The notes under the pieces were generated by a model. That model was not told the DNA's origin. It saw nothing but the letters and a program-made list of their open reading frames with translations, and searched no databases. A DNA stretch of 64,000 nt from the NCBI GenBank assembly GCA_040880525.1, contig JBBDIG010000052.1, positions 1 to 64,000 of the forward strand. Reading direction: 5' to 3'. Positions 17,087 through 27,000 of this stretch are shown here, piece by piece; position 1 is the first letter of the stretch, and the number at the start of each line of letters is the position of its first letter. The position numbers and the translations under genes are program-made. This DNA is from Bacteroidia bacterium. Its GTDB lineage: Bacteria > Bacteroidota > Bacteroidia > CAILMK01 > JBBDIG01.

Positions 17087-18614
17087 AAGATTGACGAGAG
17101 GATTTATTTTTCTCACGCTTTGCTGCAGCCTGCTCTGTTCTTTTGATGCGGTTGCTGCGGTTGCACCAATTGATACTACGCGGCCCCGCCACCCTGAGAA
17201 GGCACCGCATGAAACGCTCCAGGCGGATGAACCACCGCAGGGAATTTCCACAGCTCCGGAAACAGAAGCCGGGGAAAAGAATGAGGAGAGCCATGGAGGT
17301 TTACCGGCAGCGTGGTCAGTAATACCTTTCATCCTGCTGCTGGCAATGATTGCCACAGGCCCGCTATTCTATCCTCATTTTTGGCATAAGTACTACCCGG
17401 TAATCGCTGCCGGCCTGGGTTTGATAGTCATTCTCTATTATGTCTTCGTGTTGCATAATGCCCATCAGCCTATTCATTCGCTCGCGGAATATGTCTCCTT
17501 TATTGCACTGATCGCATCGCTATTCGTTGCCTCTGGCGGGATACTGATTGAGGTAGACAAGGAAGGAAAACCACTGGTGAATTTGTTGTTGCTGATCTTT
17601 GGTGCAGCCGTAGCCAATATAATTGGTACTACCGGAGCCTCCATGCTTCTGATTCGTCCCTTCATCCGGCTGAATAAAGGCAGAGTTCAGCCTTATCACA
17701 TTGTGTTTTTCATTTTTATGGTAAGCAACGTGGGCGGTTGCCTCACACCTATCGGTGATCCGCCACTATTCCTGGGATTTCTCAAGGGCGTTCCTTTCTT
17801 CTGGACGGCAGAGTTTATCTGGCCGTTTTGGTTTGTAGGAATCGCGATAATCGGACTCATCTTTTATGTCATTGATAAAAGGCAATATCAGAAATTTACA
17901 CCGGTAGAGCCGGTAAAGTACAGTGGACGGATCAGCATTCGGGGTGTAAAAAATATCGGCTGGCTTGCAGTAGTGATCGGAGCTGTATTTCTGGATCCTA
18001 ATGTCGTTGACTGGATCCCGGCCATAGTAATTGACGGAACTAAATTTTCCTACATCCGGGAAGTCATAATGCTTGCCACTGCATTTTTAGCCTACAAAAC
18101 GGCAAATCCGGAGTGCCTTAAAGGGAATGAATTTGATTTTGAACCAATAAAAGAAGTCGCCTACCTGTTCATCGGAATATTTGCTACCATGATGCCGGCC
18201 CTGGCTCTTATTGGTTCATTTGCCGCGTCAGGTGAAGGACAGAAGCTGGTTACGGTGAATTCACTCTACTGGATTACCGGGGCCCTTTCTGGCGTTTTGG
18301 ATAACGCACCTACCTACCTCAACTTTCTTTCTGCTGGTATGGGCAAGTTGGGATTAAGCATAGACAATAAGCTTGAAGTTCTTGAATATTCGCAACGTGC
18401 GATCACAGAATTGGTCGCTATTTCGGTTGGGGCGGTGTTCTTCGGAGCCTTTACTTACATTGGCAATGCACCGAATTTTATGGTGAAATCCATTGCTGAG
18501 CAAACAGGCATTCGCATGCCTTCTTTTGTAGGTTATATTATTCGTTATTCCATTCCGATTTTGTTACCGGTTCTTTTTGTAGTTTGGCTGGTATTCTTCC
18601 ATTTACTATCTTAG
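17079..18614 (+). CDS. Sodium:proton antiporter-like ion transporter (NhaD/CitMHS superfamily)
   Basis: 511 residues. A cleavable-looking signal peptide and a ~60-residue Pro/Glu-rich periplasmic stretch precede about 11 hydrophobic segments. The conserved re-entrant motif GGCLTPIGDPPLFLGFLKGV and the second half-repeat ALSGVLDNAPTYLNF are typical of ion-transporter superfamily antiporters annotated as Na+/H+ antiporters. The exact substrate (Na+, carboxylate or other) cannot be fixed from sequence. It overlaps mscS by 8 bp, and the next regulator's GTG start overlaps its TAG. Confidence 0.82.
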   Translation: MNKRLTRGFIFLTLCCSLLCSFDAVAAVAPIDTTRPRHPEKAPHETLQADEPPQGISTAPETEAGEKNEESHGGLPAAWSVIPFILLLAMIATGPLFYPHFWHKYYPVIAAGLGLIVILYYVFVLHNAHQPIHSLAEYVSFIALIASLFVASGGILIEVDKEGKPLVNLLLLIFGAAVANIIGTTGASMLLIRPFIRLNKGRVQPYHIVFFIFMVSNVGGCLTPIGDPPLFLGFLKGVPFFWTAEFIWPFWFVGIAIIGLIFYVIDKRQYQKFTPVEPVKYSGRISIRGVKNIGWLAVVIGAVFLDPNVVDWIPAIVIDGTKFSYIREVIMLATAFLAYKTANPECLKGNEFDFEPIKEVAYLFIGIFATMMPALALIGSFAASGEGQKLVTVNSLYWITGALSGVLDNAPTYLNFLSAGMGKLGLSIDNKLEVLEYSQRAITELVAISVGAVFFGAFTYIGNAPNFMVKSIAEQTGIRMPSFVGYIIRYSIPILLPVLFVVWLVFFHLLS

Positions 18615-19492
18615 TGGACAAAATATTCAGAAATGTGGAAAACGGCTACAATAACTCAAGCTTCATTAGTTCAAACATACTTTGCCTGGTCAACACCGAA
18701 AAGGCGCAGCTAAAGGAGACACTGCTAACATACCCGGCCTTTTCAGATGTCTTCATCTCTTCAGTAAACGGCACATGTAAGTCCATTTATTTGGCGGAAT
18801 CCCAGTGCATGGGTGAAGAATTGCTTGATCTGCTGGATGATCAACCGCTTAAACTCCTGTTTGTGGATGTTAAGGTCAAGAATATTCCGCTTCATGTGTT
18901 TATAAAAAGCACCCCTGTTCACATGGAGGAATCGGAAGACATCAAAACCATTTTGAACCTCATTGAGCGGGAACTGAATTCGGACAATCTGTATTCACAG
19001 GAGGTGCTCACATCCGCTATTCACATGTTGCTTTTATTGCTCGTCAGAAACTGGAAGGAGCAGGACGCGGGCGCCTACGATAAGTGTATGAAATGGATTG
19101 GAAACAAAAGGCTTTGTACTCTCCTGGCTTTTATCCATAACAACCTGCATCAGGAACTCAACTTTACTATGCTCAGCAAGCAAATCTATCTGTCACCTGA
19201 TTATGTGGGGCAATTCTTTAAACGGTATTCAGGCCTGGTGCTGCAACAGTATATTGACAGGCAAAGAGTACTCAGAGGTTTCCGGGAAATGGTCTTAACC
19301 AGCAGTCGGTTATCCGAGGTTGCCGTTAACAGTGGCTTTATTGATCAGGCTTATTTTAACAAGCGTTTCAAGAAACACTTTCAGGCTACTCCTTTAAAAG
19401 TAAGAAAGGCATACCAGCAAATGATGGGTAATAGAAGACTTCCGGTTTCTATTACCAAACCTGAGGTAACTCCAGAGATGAGCCTGAACTAA
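18614..19492 (+). CDS. AraC-family transcriptional regulator
   Basis: 292 residues from GTG 18614, which overlaps the antiporter stop (TAGTG). A TTG at 18584 would overlap the antiporter by 31 bp and is less likely. The C-terminal ~100 residues form two helix-turn-helix motifs: LNFTMLSKQIYLSPDYVGQF, and SEVAVNSGFIDQAYFNKRF followed by KKHFQATPLKVRK. The N-terminal sensing part is not recognisable. Coupling to the antiporter gene suggests it may regulate that operon or respond to its substrate. Confidence 0.88.
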   Translation: MDKIFRNVENGYNNSSFISSNILCLVNTEKAQLKETLLTYPAFSDVFISSVNGTCKSIYLAESQCMGEELLDLLDDQPLKLLFVDVKVKNIPLHVFIKSTPVHMEESEDIKTILNLIERELNSDNLYSQEVLTSAIHMLLLLLVRNWKEQDAGAYDKCMKWIGNKRLCTLLAFIHNNLHQELNFTMLSKQIYLSPDYVGQFFKRYSGLVLQQYIDRQRVLRGFREMVLTSSRLSEVAVNSGFIDQAYFNKRFKKHFQATPLKVRKAYQQMMGNRRLPVSITKPEVTPEMSLN

Positions 19493-19522
19493 GCAGGATT
19501 TACGGATAGGCGCCAATTCTCC

Positions 19523-20290
19523 TTACGCCTCCACCCGTGGTTTTTCATTAAAGCTCCTGATCGCTGTACTGAACCGGTGGATCAGATCAGGTTCAGTTTC
19601 TATCGCATTTCCTACTACCACCACGTCAGCACCTGCCTCCATAGCCTCTGCCATTTGCAATTCATTCCGGATGCCACCACCTACGATCACCGGAATCTGA
19701 ACATGGTTGCGAACCATGCCTATCATTTCAGGCGAAACGGGCCGATTGGCGCCACTCCCTGCATCCAGATAAATAAGCCGCAAACCCAGGAGTTCTCCGG
19801 CCATTGCCGTACAGGCGGCCACATCAGCCTTGTTGTGAGGAATAGGTGAAGAATTGCTGATATAGCTTGCTGTGGTAGGCATACCGGAATCGATCAGCAT
19901 ATAGCCTGTAGGCAGTACCTCAATGCTGCTTTGCCGCAAAATAGGAGCGATTTCAACATGGCGGCCAATAAGGAGATCGGGGTTGCGGCCAGAGATTAGC
20001 GACAAAAACAAAAGCGCATCGGCCTCTTCGGTAAACTGCATGGTGCTTCCCGGAAACAGAACCACAGGAATATTGCTTTTCTGCTTAATTGCCACCACCG
20101 TTTCGCGTACGTTATTCCTGGAGAGCAAGCTGCCTCCTACGAAGAGCAGGTCAGGCCGGGCTTCAGTAGTGGCTGCCATCAAACGGCTCAGGCTTTCAGG
20201 ATTTTGTTTGTCAGGATCAATGAGAAGCGCGAAGAGCTTTCTGCCGTTGCTGCGGCAGCTCAGGATATGTTGATAGATGGAGGTTTCCAA
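19523..20290 (-). CDS. Geranylgeranylglyceryl/heptaprenylglyceryl phosphate synthase family prenyltransferase
   Basis: 255 residues, TTG start. Signature segments are all present: ALLIDPDKQNP, FVGGSLLSR, VLFPGSTMQF, GYMLIDSG, IYLDAGSGANRPVS and VGGGIRNELQ. This TIM-barrel enzyme couples a polyprenyl diphosphate to sn-glycerol-1-phosphate through an ether bond. It is the committing step of archaeal lipids, and is also known as PcrB in Firmicutes and as GGGPS homologues in Bacteroidota. The product in this organism is unknown. It is probably co-transcribed with the methyltransferase and rbfA upstream, though it also has its own -7 box. Confidence 0.9.
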   Translation of the reverse strand: METSIYQHILSCRSNGRKLFALLIDPDKQNPESLSRLMAATTEARPDLLFVGGSLLSRNNVRETVVAIKQKSNIPVVLFPGSTMQFTEEADALLFLSLISGRNPDLLIGRHVEIAPILRQSSIEVLPTGYMLIDSGMPTTASYISNSSPIPHNKADVAACTAMAGELLGLRLIYLDAGSGANRPVSPEMIGMVRNHVQIPVIVGGGIRNELQMAEAMEAGADVVVVGNAIETEPDLIHRFSTAIRSFNEKPRVEA

Positions 20291-20318
20291 AGAATAAATC
20301 GGTTGGGATGTAGCCTGA

Positions 20319-20326
20319 CAAATTTA
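20319..20326 (-). promoter_or_regulatory. -7 box of the GGGP-synthase-like gene
   Basis: On the minus strand the sequence is TAAATTTG, 28 bp before the TTG start. It matches TAnnTTTG; no -33 TTG is visible at the right distance. Confidence 0.4.
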
Positions 20327-20378
20327 GAGGATAATTTTAAAGAGGCTGTAAAGGAGAAATGTCATCACCCTATTGCCG

Positions 20379-21194
20379 CTATTCCGGTTCCTTGTACGCT
20401 TTCGCAATTAATCCGGTTCCTGTGCGATGTGTGGAATAGGTGTCACGGTAATTGAGCAGAAGGCAAAACGGAAAGAAGAGCAAATACCAAAAGGGAAGAA
20501 TTACAATAAACAGAAAGCTGGTATTCAGCATCTGCATCGGATATTTCATGGATAATTTCCAGGAGATCTGCCCGGGCGTGCCGTACTGATAACGTACTTC
20601 AACACGCTCAAATCCGCCTGTTTCGAGTTTTTCTTTTAATTCATTGACGTTATATCCATCCCTTACGTGCTCCCCTATAAACGACTCATCACTATCAGTC
20701 TGCACGCCTGATCCTCCCTGGTCAGACGGTGTAGAAATAAGCATCATTCCTCCGGGTTTCAGGGAGGCATAAACATTCCGGAAAACCGCTACATCCTCCA
20801 GAATATGTTCCATTACGTCTACACAAACAGCGAGATCATAAGTCTCCGGGTTTTTATAGCGGGTAAGGTCAGCTACTTTAAAGTGAGCATTCTCAAAACC
20901 GAGTTTTCTGAAAAGCGTATTGGAGGATCCAATCTGGGTAGGATTTACATCCACGCCCTCCACACTCCATGAAGAATAATTGTTGAGTATCCAATACGAA
21001 TACTGGCCGAATCCTGTTCCGGCATCGAGTAGATGCTGGCGACCGGAACGGGTTGCTGCCCAGTCGCGGATCTCTTTATGGATGTGCCAGGCACGAAGCA
21101 GCAGCAGGTCCAGGAGCTTAAAAAAGAGTACTTGTAATGCGGGCGATTTCCGGAAAAAGGAGCCCAGCTTATCTTTTATTGGATCGTATTCCAT
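20379..21194 (-). CDS. Class I SAM-dependent methyltransferase with C-terminal membrane segment
   Basis: 271 residues. Motif I LLDAGTGFGQYS, the acidic post-I residue in VEGVDVNPTQ, and VCVDVMEHI plus LKPGGMMLISTP define a Rossmann-fold methyltransferase of the UbiE/Coq5-like type. A strong hydrophobic segment near the C-terminus (FLFIVILPFWYLLFFPFCLL) suggests membrane association and a lipid or cell-envelope substrate. The start codon directly abuts the rbfA stop. Confidence 0.87.
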   Translation of the reverse strand: MEYDPIKDKLGSFFRKSPALQVLFFKLLDLLLLRAWHIHKEIRDWAATRSGRQHLLDAGTGFGQYSYWILNNYSSWSVEGVDVNPTQIGSSNTLFRKLGFENAHFKVADLTRYKNPETYDLAVCVDVMEHILEDVAVFRNVYASLKPGGMMLISTPSDQGGSGVQTDSDESFIGEHVRDGYNVNELKEKLETGGFERVEVRYQYGTPGQISWKLSMKYPMQMLNTSFLFIVILPFWYLLFFPFCLLLNYRDTYSTHRTGTGLIAKAYKEPE

Positions 21195-21572
21195 CTACTT
21201 GTCTTCCTCCCCTGAAGGGTTATCCTTTTTTTTGATTTCTTCAAATAGTTTGTCAATCTTCTCTACGTAATCCATCGTATCGTCATAAAAGAATTCAAGC
21301 TCCGGAATTTTCCTGACCTGGTTTTTGATGATGGCCGCGAGTTTAGTTCTGATTTCTTTATTGCGCATTTTCACTTCGCCAAGAAGTTGCATCGGTTCCT
21401 TTACATTTAAAAAGCTGAGATAAACCCTGGCATATCCAAGATCTGCCGAAATGCGCACTTTGCTCACGGAAATAAATGTAGTGCCGAACATGCTTTGCCC
21501 CTGAGTGAGAAATATCTGCCCTAATTCCTTTTGGAGCAAGCGGCTGAGCTTTTCCTGTCGTCTGCTTTCCAT
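21195..21572 (-). CDS. rbfA: Ribosome-binding factor A
   Basis: 125 residues from ATG 21572 (MESRRQEKLSRLLQKELGQI). A longer reading to 21626 adds a non-conserved tail and is not preferred. It has the KH-like fold typical of RbfA, with VSKVRISADLGYARVYLSFL and LAAIIKNQVRKIPELEFFYD. It assists maturation of the 30S subunit at the 5' end of 16S rRNA. Size is normal for Bacteroidota. It heads the minus-strand run rbfA - methyltransferase - GGGPS and is divergent from the ABC exporter. Confidence 0.93.
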   Translation of the reverse strand: MESRRQEKLSRLLQKELGQIFLTQGQSMFGTTFISVSKVRISADLGYARVYLSFLNVKEPMQLLGEVKMRNKEIRTKLAAIIKNQVRKIPELEFFYDDTMDYVEKIDKLFEEIKKKDNPSGEEDK

Positions 21573-21661
21573 AGTGCAAATAACGTTGTTAATCAGATTA
21601 AACACAAAATCCTGAAACGCCCGCAAGCCGCAGCAGAAAGCCGCACGGCTGTTTCTATTGC

Positions 21662-21669
21662 TACCTTTG
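21662..21669 (+). promoter_or_regulatory. -7 box of the ABC exporter gene
   Basis: TACCTTTG lies 7 bp before the ATG at 21677, so the mRNA would have almost no leader, as is frequent in Bacteroidota. Confidence 0.5.
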
Positions 21670-21676
21670 CCTCCCT

Positions 21677-23521
21677 ATGAGAATATACTGGCGAATATTG
21701 CGATACGTGCGGCCATATAAGGGCGCGATAGCCACGCATGCTTTATTTACCGTTCTTGCTGTGATATTCGGCAGTTTTTCAATTGCCATGTTGCAGCCTG
21801 TACTCAAGTTGCTTTTCTCCGGAGAGAATCTTACTGATATTGCTGCCAGAGCGCCTGAATATGAGTTCAGCGTAAAATACCTCCTGAAGTATATCAACTT
21901 CCGCATCGCAAACCTGGTGGAAGACGGAACCATTGAGAGCCGTACAAATGCGCTGCTGATCATCATCGGCAGTGTGGTGACGCTGAATATTCTTGGGAAT
22001 GTTTTCAGCTATTTCAGCGTCTACTTTATCGGAAATATCAGGACCTGGACGGTAGAGGGTATTCGCAGCGATCTGTTCAACCGGCTGAAAGGATTGCAGG
22101 TGAGTTATTTTGAAACCGGCAAAAAAGGCGATATCATGACGCGGCTCACCTCAGACGTTAATGAAGTCGAATCATCCGTGGCGGTAACCTTCGAGTCGGT
22201 TTTGCGCGATCCGCTCACAATCATTGCATTTATGTACCTCATGTTTGATTTTAGCTGGAAACTCACGCTGTTTATTTTCGTGTTGCTTCCTCTTTCGGCT
22301 GTGCTTATCGGCTTTATAGCCCGCAGCCTCAAGCGGGATGCATTCCGCTCTCAGGAGGTATTTTCCAGCATTATGAGCCTGATAGACGAAACAGTGTCCG
22401 GGATCAGGATCATCAAAGCATTTAATGCTGAAAACTATATTTCCAGAATATTTCACCGGTACAACAGCGGGTATGGAAAATTGCACAGAAAGCAATGGCA
22501 TAAGCGAATGCTGGCTCCTCCCATATCCGAGATCATGGGCGTACTGACGGTGGCGCTCATCCTATGGTTTGGCGGCCAGCTCGTTTTCCAGGGAACTATG
22601 GATGCTGAGGGTTTTATCGTATATATTTTCTTTTTCATTCAAATTTTGAAACCTGCCAAATCCCTGTCGGGTGCCCTTAGCCATATCTATAAAGGAATCG
22701 CTTCAGGGGAGCGAATTTTCAACCTCATGGATACGGAGGTCACCATTAAGGATAAACCTGCGGCAAGTGGAGTGAGCGATTTTAAGCAATCCTTGCGATT
22801 CAACAATCTCAGTTTTTATTATTATAAAAATGAATATGTGCTTCGGAATATTGATCTTGAAATTCCGAAGGGTAAAATGTACGCACTGGTGGGTCCGTCC
22901 GGTTGTGGAAAAACCACGCTGGCGGAAATGCTTCCACGGTTTTATGATCCGGTGGAAGGAAGCGTGACGCTGGACGGGGCGGATCTTCGTGACCTGAAGG
23001 TGAAAGACCTCCGGGAACTGATCGCAATCGTAACGCAGGAACCCATTCTTTTTAATGATTCGATATATAATAACATTGCCTTTGGAATGCATCCGGTAAC
23101 GGAAGACCAGGTGATGGAAGCGGCAAAAGCTGCTAACGCCCACGGATTTATCAGTGAAACCGAGAATGGCTACCGGACAATGATCGGAGACCGCGGAGCA
23201 TTGCTCTCAGGTGGACAACGGCAGCGCATCAGCATTGCCCGCGCTATTCTGAAAAACCCACCCATCCTTATCCTGGACGAAGCTACCTCAGCGCTGGATA
23301 CCGCGTCTGAGAAGATCGTTCAGGACGCCTTGTTCCGGTTAATGCAGCACCGGACCAGCCTCGTTATTGCCCACCGGCTCAGCACAGTGCAGGATGCAGA
23401 TTGCATCATTGCAATGGACCGAGGCCGAATTGTGGAAAAGGGTACGCACAATGAGCTTATTGCCAAAGACGGCCTCTACAAGCAGCTTTATTCTTTGCAG
23501 CAAGTTGGGATGAAGGAGTAA
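21677..23521 (+). CDS. ABC transporter, fused permease/ATPase (MsbA-like lipid or drug exporter)
   Basis: 614 residues. The N-terminal six-helix exporter domain (~15-330) is followed by an ATPase domain with Walker A GPSGCGKTTL, Q-loop VTQEPILFND, signature LSGGQRQR, Walker B ILILDEATSALD and H-loop IAHRLSTV. This half-transporter should dimerise in the inner membrane. MsbA-type flipping of lipid A core is plausible in a Gram-negative organism, but drug or peptide export cannot be excluded. Monocistronic. Confidence 0.9.
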   Translation: MRIYWRILRYVRPYKGAIATHALFTVLAVIFGSFSIAMLQPVLKLLFSGENLTDIAARAPEYEFSVKYLLKYINFRIANLVEDGTIESRTNALLIIIGSVVTLNILGNVFSYFSVYFIGNIRTWTVEGIRSDLFNRLKGLQVSYFETGKKGDIMTRLTSDVNEVESSVAVTFESVLRDPLTIIAFMYLMFDFSWKLTLFIFVLLPLSAVLIGFIARSLKRDAFRSQEVFSSIMSLIDETVSGIRIIKAFNAENYISRIFHRYNSGYGKLHRKQWHKRMLAPPISEIMGVLTVALILWFGGQLVFQGTMDAEGFIVYIFFFIQILKPAKSLSGALSHIYKGIASGERIFNLMDTEVTIKDKPAASGVSDFKQSLRFNNLSFYYYKNEYVLRNIDLEIPKGKMYALVGPSGCGKTTLAEMLPRFYDPVEGSVTLDGADLRDLKVKDLRELIAIVTQEPILFNDSIYNNIAFGMHPVTEDQVMEAAKAANAHGFISETENGYRTMIGDRGALLSGGQRQRISIARAILKNPPILILDEATSALDTASEKIVQDALFRLMQHRTSLVIAHRLSTVQDADCIIAMDRGRIVEKGTHNELIAKDGLYKQLYSLQQVGMKE

Positions 23522-23553
23522 AGTGTCCGTGTAAATAAATGGGGGAGAAACGA

Positions 23554-23973
23554 TTACTGTCTAATGACGATTAACTGCGGATCGCCTAAATCAACGCCAT
23601 CAGCGCTTACACCTTGCGAGAAATAATAGGTACCGCAGCATTTGCCGTCTTCCCTTTCTTCAATATCTAATATCAATGTATGGGTTGTTCCGGAATCAAG
23701 CTCCAGATAGAACACCTCGTTATCATTCATAAGAGAGAATTCCATGATTGAATCCCCATCAGAAATGAATATGTCCAGATGGAGGGGAAGCCGTTCTTCA
23801 TTTAACAGACGGATGTCCTTATAATCATAGATCCGGTGTTCTCCAAATACGAGGTCGTTGTTTTGCGAATCCACTACCCTTACCTGCTGTACGAGCATAA
23901 ATAAGCAATCATTGCAAGAGCATCCGTTTAAAGCAAAGATTGCCAAGAGTATTAAAGCCCAATTTTTATACAT
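23554..23973 (-). CDS. Small cysteine-rich lipoprotein of unknown function
   Basis: 139 residues. The leader ends in the lipobox LNGC, followed by SCNDC. A second cysteine pair (GKCCGTYYF) lies near the C-terminus, so disulphides are possible after export. No recognised domain. It faces the ABC exporter gene convergently and shows no operon partner. Confidence 0.7.
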   Translation of the reverse strand: MYKNWALILLAIFALNGCSCNDCLFMLVQQVRVVDSQNNDLVFGEHRIYDYKDIRLLNEERLPLHLDIFISDGDSIMEFSLMNDNEVFYLELDSGTTHTLILDIEEREDGKCCGTYYFSQGVSADGVDLGDPQLIVIRQ

Positions 23974-24009
23974 GACGTAAGATGTTGAGTTTCTAAAATT
24001 GCCGGCCGT

Positions 24010-24067
24010 TTGGCTAAAGCCAATATTTGCTCCGTAGCATAGGGTTTAAACCATACGCTACGGAGCA
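24010..24067. repeat. Pair of palindromes (REP-like element)
   Basis: TTGGCTAAAGCCAA (24010-24023) is a small perfect inverted repeat. It is followed by a 40 bp near-perfect palindrome (24028-24067) with arms TGCTCCGTAGC and GCTACGGAGCA around GGTTTAAACC. It sits between two minus-strand genes, 12 bp after the stop of the large T9SS gene. It could serve as a transcript end or be a REP-type mobile repeat. Confidence 0.7.
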
Positions 24068-24078
24068 GGGCATTGAGC

Positions 24079-27000
24079 TTAATTCAGTTTGAAGATTTTA
24101 TGGGAATATATTTTTCCGTCCATTTCAGCATTGAACAGATAAAAACCCGCAGGCAGATCATCCATGTTTATATTCAACAAATGCTTTCCTTTATTAAGGT
24201 TAATCATTCGGGTGAGGCGCTGCCGGCCGGTCATATCCACCAATTGCATTCTCACTTGCGAATCATCCGACAGTTGAACATTCACCTGTAACTGTGAGCG
24301 CACAGGATTGGCGAGCACGGTTAAGGAAGCCCTTTCTTCGCCAGACCGGGAAATCACCACAACCGGGGAATATTCCACCTGACCATCAAAGTCTGCCTGC
24401 AAAAGCCGGTAGTAGAGAACCTCACCTTTGGGCGCAAGGTCAAGGTAAGAATAGGAGCGGGGCTGTGCAGTAGTTCCGGCTCCCGGCACGCGATCAATGG
24501 CTTCAAAGGTTTGCGCATCTGCTGAGCGCTCTATTACGAAATGGCTGTTATTCAGCTCAGATGCCGTTTTCCATTCCAGGAGAACATCATCCTGTTGCAA
24601 GCGGCCTGTAAAAGAAATGAGCTCCACTGGCACTGGTGAAGTCGTATCACCTATTCCAAATACATAGGTTTCTCCCGGAGCAAGTCTAATCCCGCTAAGG
24701 GTTTTGGCATAAATACCCGAAGCCGGGTTATCAGCAGGCGAAATTTCCTGCTTGTTCCATTCAGTATCAGTGGAAAGGCCATATCCAAAACCCACATAGT
24801 TGGTGGCATTGCTCTCGCCCGGATTGGGTTCCTGATCTGTATTATTCCATTGAACGGTAATGGTATAAGTATTAGAATCGGTACCGGGAGGTGTTTCAAT
24901 CACCCAGGTCTTGAGCACAGTCATGTTGGTTTCATCATTACCATTTCCGTCCGGCTGCGAGTTGATGCCGTCTTCCACGTGAGCGCTGATTGCTTCACCT
25001 CCGTCACAATCTTCGCATTCGATCACAATTGGCAAATAAGGATTATGGCCGATTGGGAAGTGGTGTGCGGTGGTATCGGCTATTTCGCGCCTGAGCATTC
25101 CGGTCTCGCTTGTGGCAAAATATGTAGTTAAATCTCCGCCAGTGAGCAGAATATCCGGTCCTAACGAAATGCCGTGGCTGCCGATATCTGCAATTCCATT
25201 CGCCAGATCAAAAAAGCCGTTTAGTTCCCAGTCCTGTTCTATCCTTACCCGGTCCTGGTTGTTGATCCTGACGCCTGCATTATCTCCAAAAGTAATGGCG
25301 CTATCACCAGAGACAACCTGTTCTCCTGTTCCTGCAAAAATCAAATAGGAGGTATCTTTAGGGTCAAAGGAAATGGAGGCGCCTGCTTCAATCGTCAGAT
25401 CTCCCAGTATTTCTATGTCCAGTGCGCTATCGGACAACAGGGCAAATATCAAATTCCATTCAGCACCTGATTTCAAAGTTATATCTTGCATCACAACCTT
25501 GTTCCCCTTGCTCCCGGATGTACTGTTCACGATGAAATTGATTTCTACGTTTCCATAGGTTCTTCCTGACAGAGAAAGTCGGTTGCCTGATTGCTGGTGC
25601 CGGTAAAGGCTGTTAGAATGAAAAACTACTTTGGAACTGGGTTGTGAGAGACTAAACGGATTTCCGCCTGCTTCTGAAATGTAGGTTGCTCCGTCCTCAA
25701 AAATGGTAGTATTGACCTGACCGGTATTTCCAAAAGGACTACCGGAGAGCGACTGTGCAAAAAAGACGGAGCCGTGCTTAAAAATAACACTGGCTGAATC
25801 CAATCCCTGTATCCGATGAGCACGCCCGGTCCCATCTGAATTCCTGAAGATTACGCTATCCTCCAAAAATGCATTTGCCCCTTGTGAAATTTCAATCTCC
25901 AAAGCATTATCTGAGTCTATAATGAGCGAGCTACCCGATGAAACATAAAGCGCGGTATCGTTTCTTCCATTCAGCGTTAGCTTACCGGAAGTATTACAAA
26001 GCACCACCCGCGTGTTATCATCTATCCGGAATTGTGCAAGTGTTTGTGTAGGAACATTTACCATAGAATCATTGCCTCCGCTGTTAAACAATAAGATATC
26101 CGATAACCTGATACACGTCCGCGCAGGACTCCAGTTATCAGGGTCCTGATAGTCGTGGCCCGTTGCCCCGATCCATGCATAAGTGGATTGCCCGATGTCA
26201 ATTGCTCCCGGAATGCTGATGTTGTCAACTAACATTTTCTGATCGCAAGCTGTGGCGTGATACCAGGCTGCTCCGAAATATTTCAGGTCCTTTAATGAAT
26301 GAAGATTATTGCTTCCGATTGATGGCGTGGCGTTTACCGTTACGGGATCGTTAAAATCTGATTGGCCATCATCCCTGGCTGCCAGGTTCCAGTGTCCGCT
26401 ACCACCGCAAGGATCGTAAGTTACTTTGATGCTCCAGTAATTGTCTTCCACACCTGCTGTGGGTACAGAAGCTATATCTGTGGCCTGCCCGGTACCGAGT
26501 GAGCTCAGTCCACCTGAAAAATGAACGAGTCGCCAGGGATCTTCTCCTGTGTTTCCCATTACCACGGCATATCCATCAGCACTTGATGAATTGAAATCTT
26601 CTTCATCGCAACCAAGCACCACTGCTGCACCATAATTATTGCCTCGAAAGCCGCTAGGATTATTACGAGGTTGCTTTATATTAAATGCCCAAACGAGCAA
26701 ATGCTCCGCCTGATGAAACTGCGTGGCGTATTCTCCTGACATATCATAAGAGAGAATCTCGGGAGCCGTACTGCAAGACTCACATCCCTTTCCGGTATCT
26801 ATGGAATTGGACAGAAACAAAGCACTGCCTTCAATACCAATTCTGCCATTAAAAGTGTCACATTCAATTTCTTCCCATGCCTGGCTGCCCCCGGAAGAGG
26901 GAATCCCCACTGTATTGGTATTGCTCCTGTCAAAATCATCAAAAACGGTATACAGAAGGTTAACTGCCTCAATATCTGTTGAGGTGGCATTATTAAGGGA

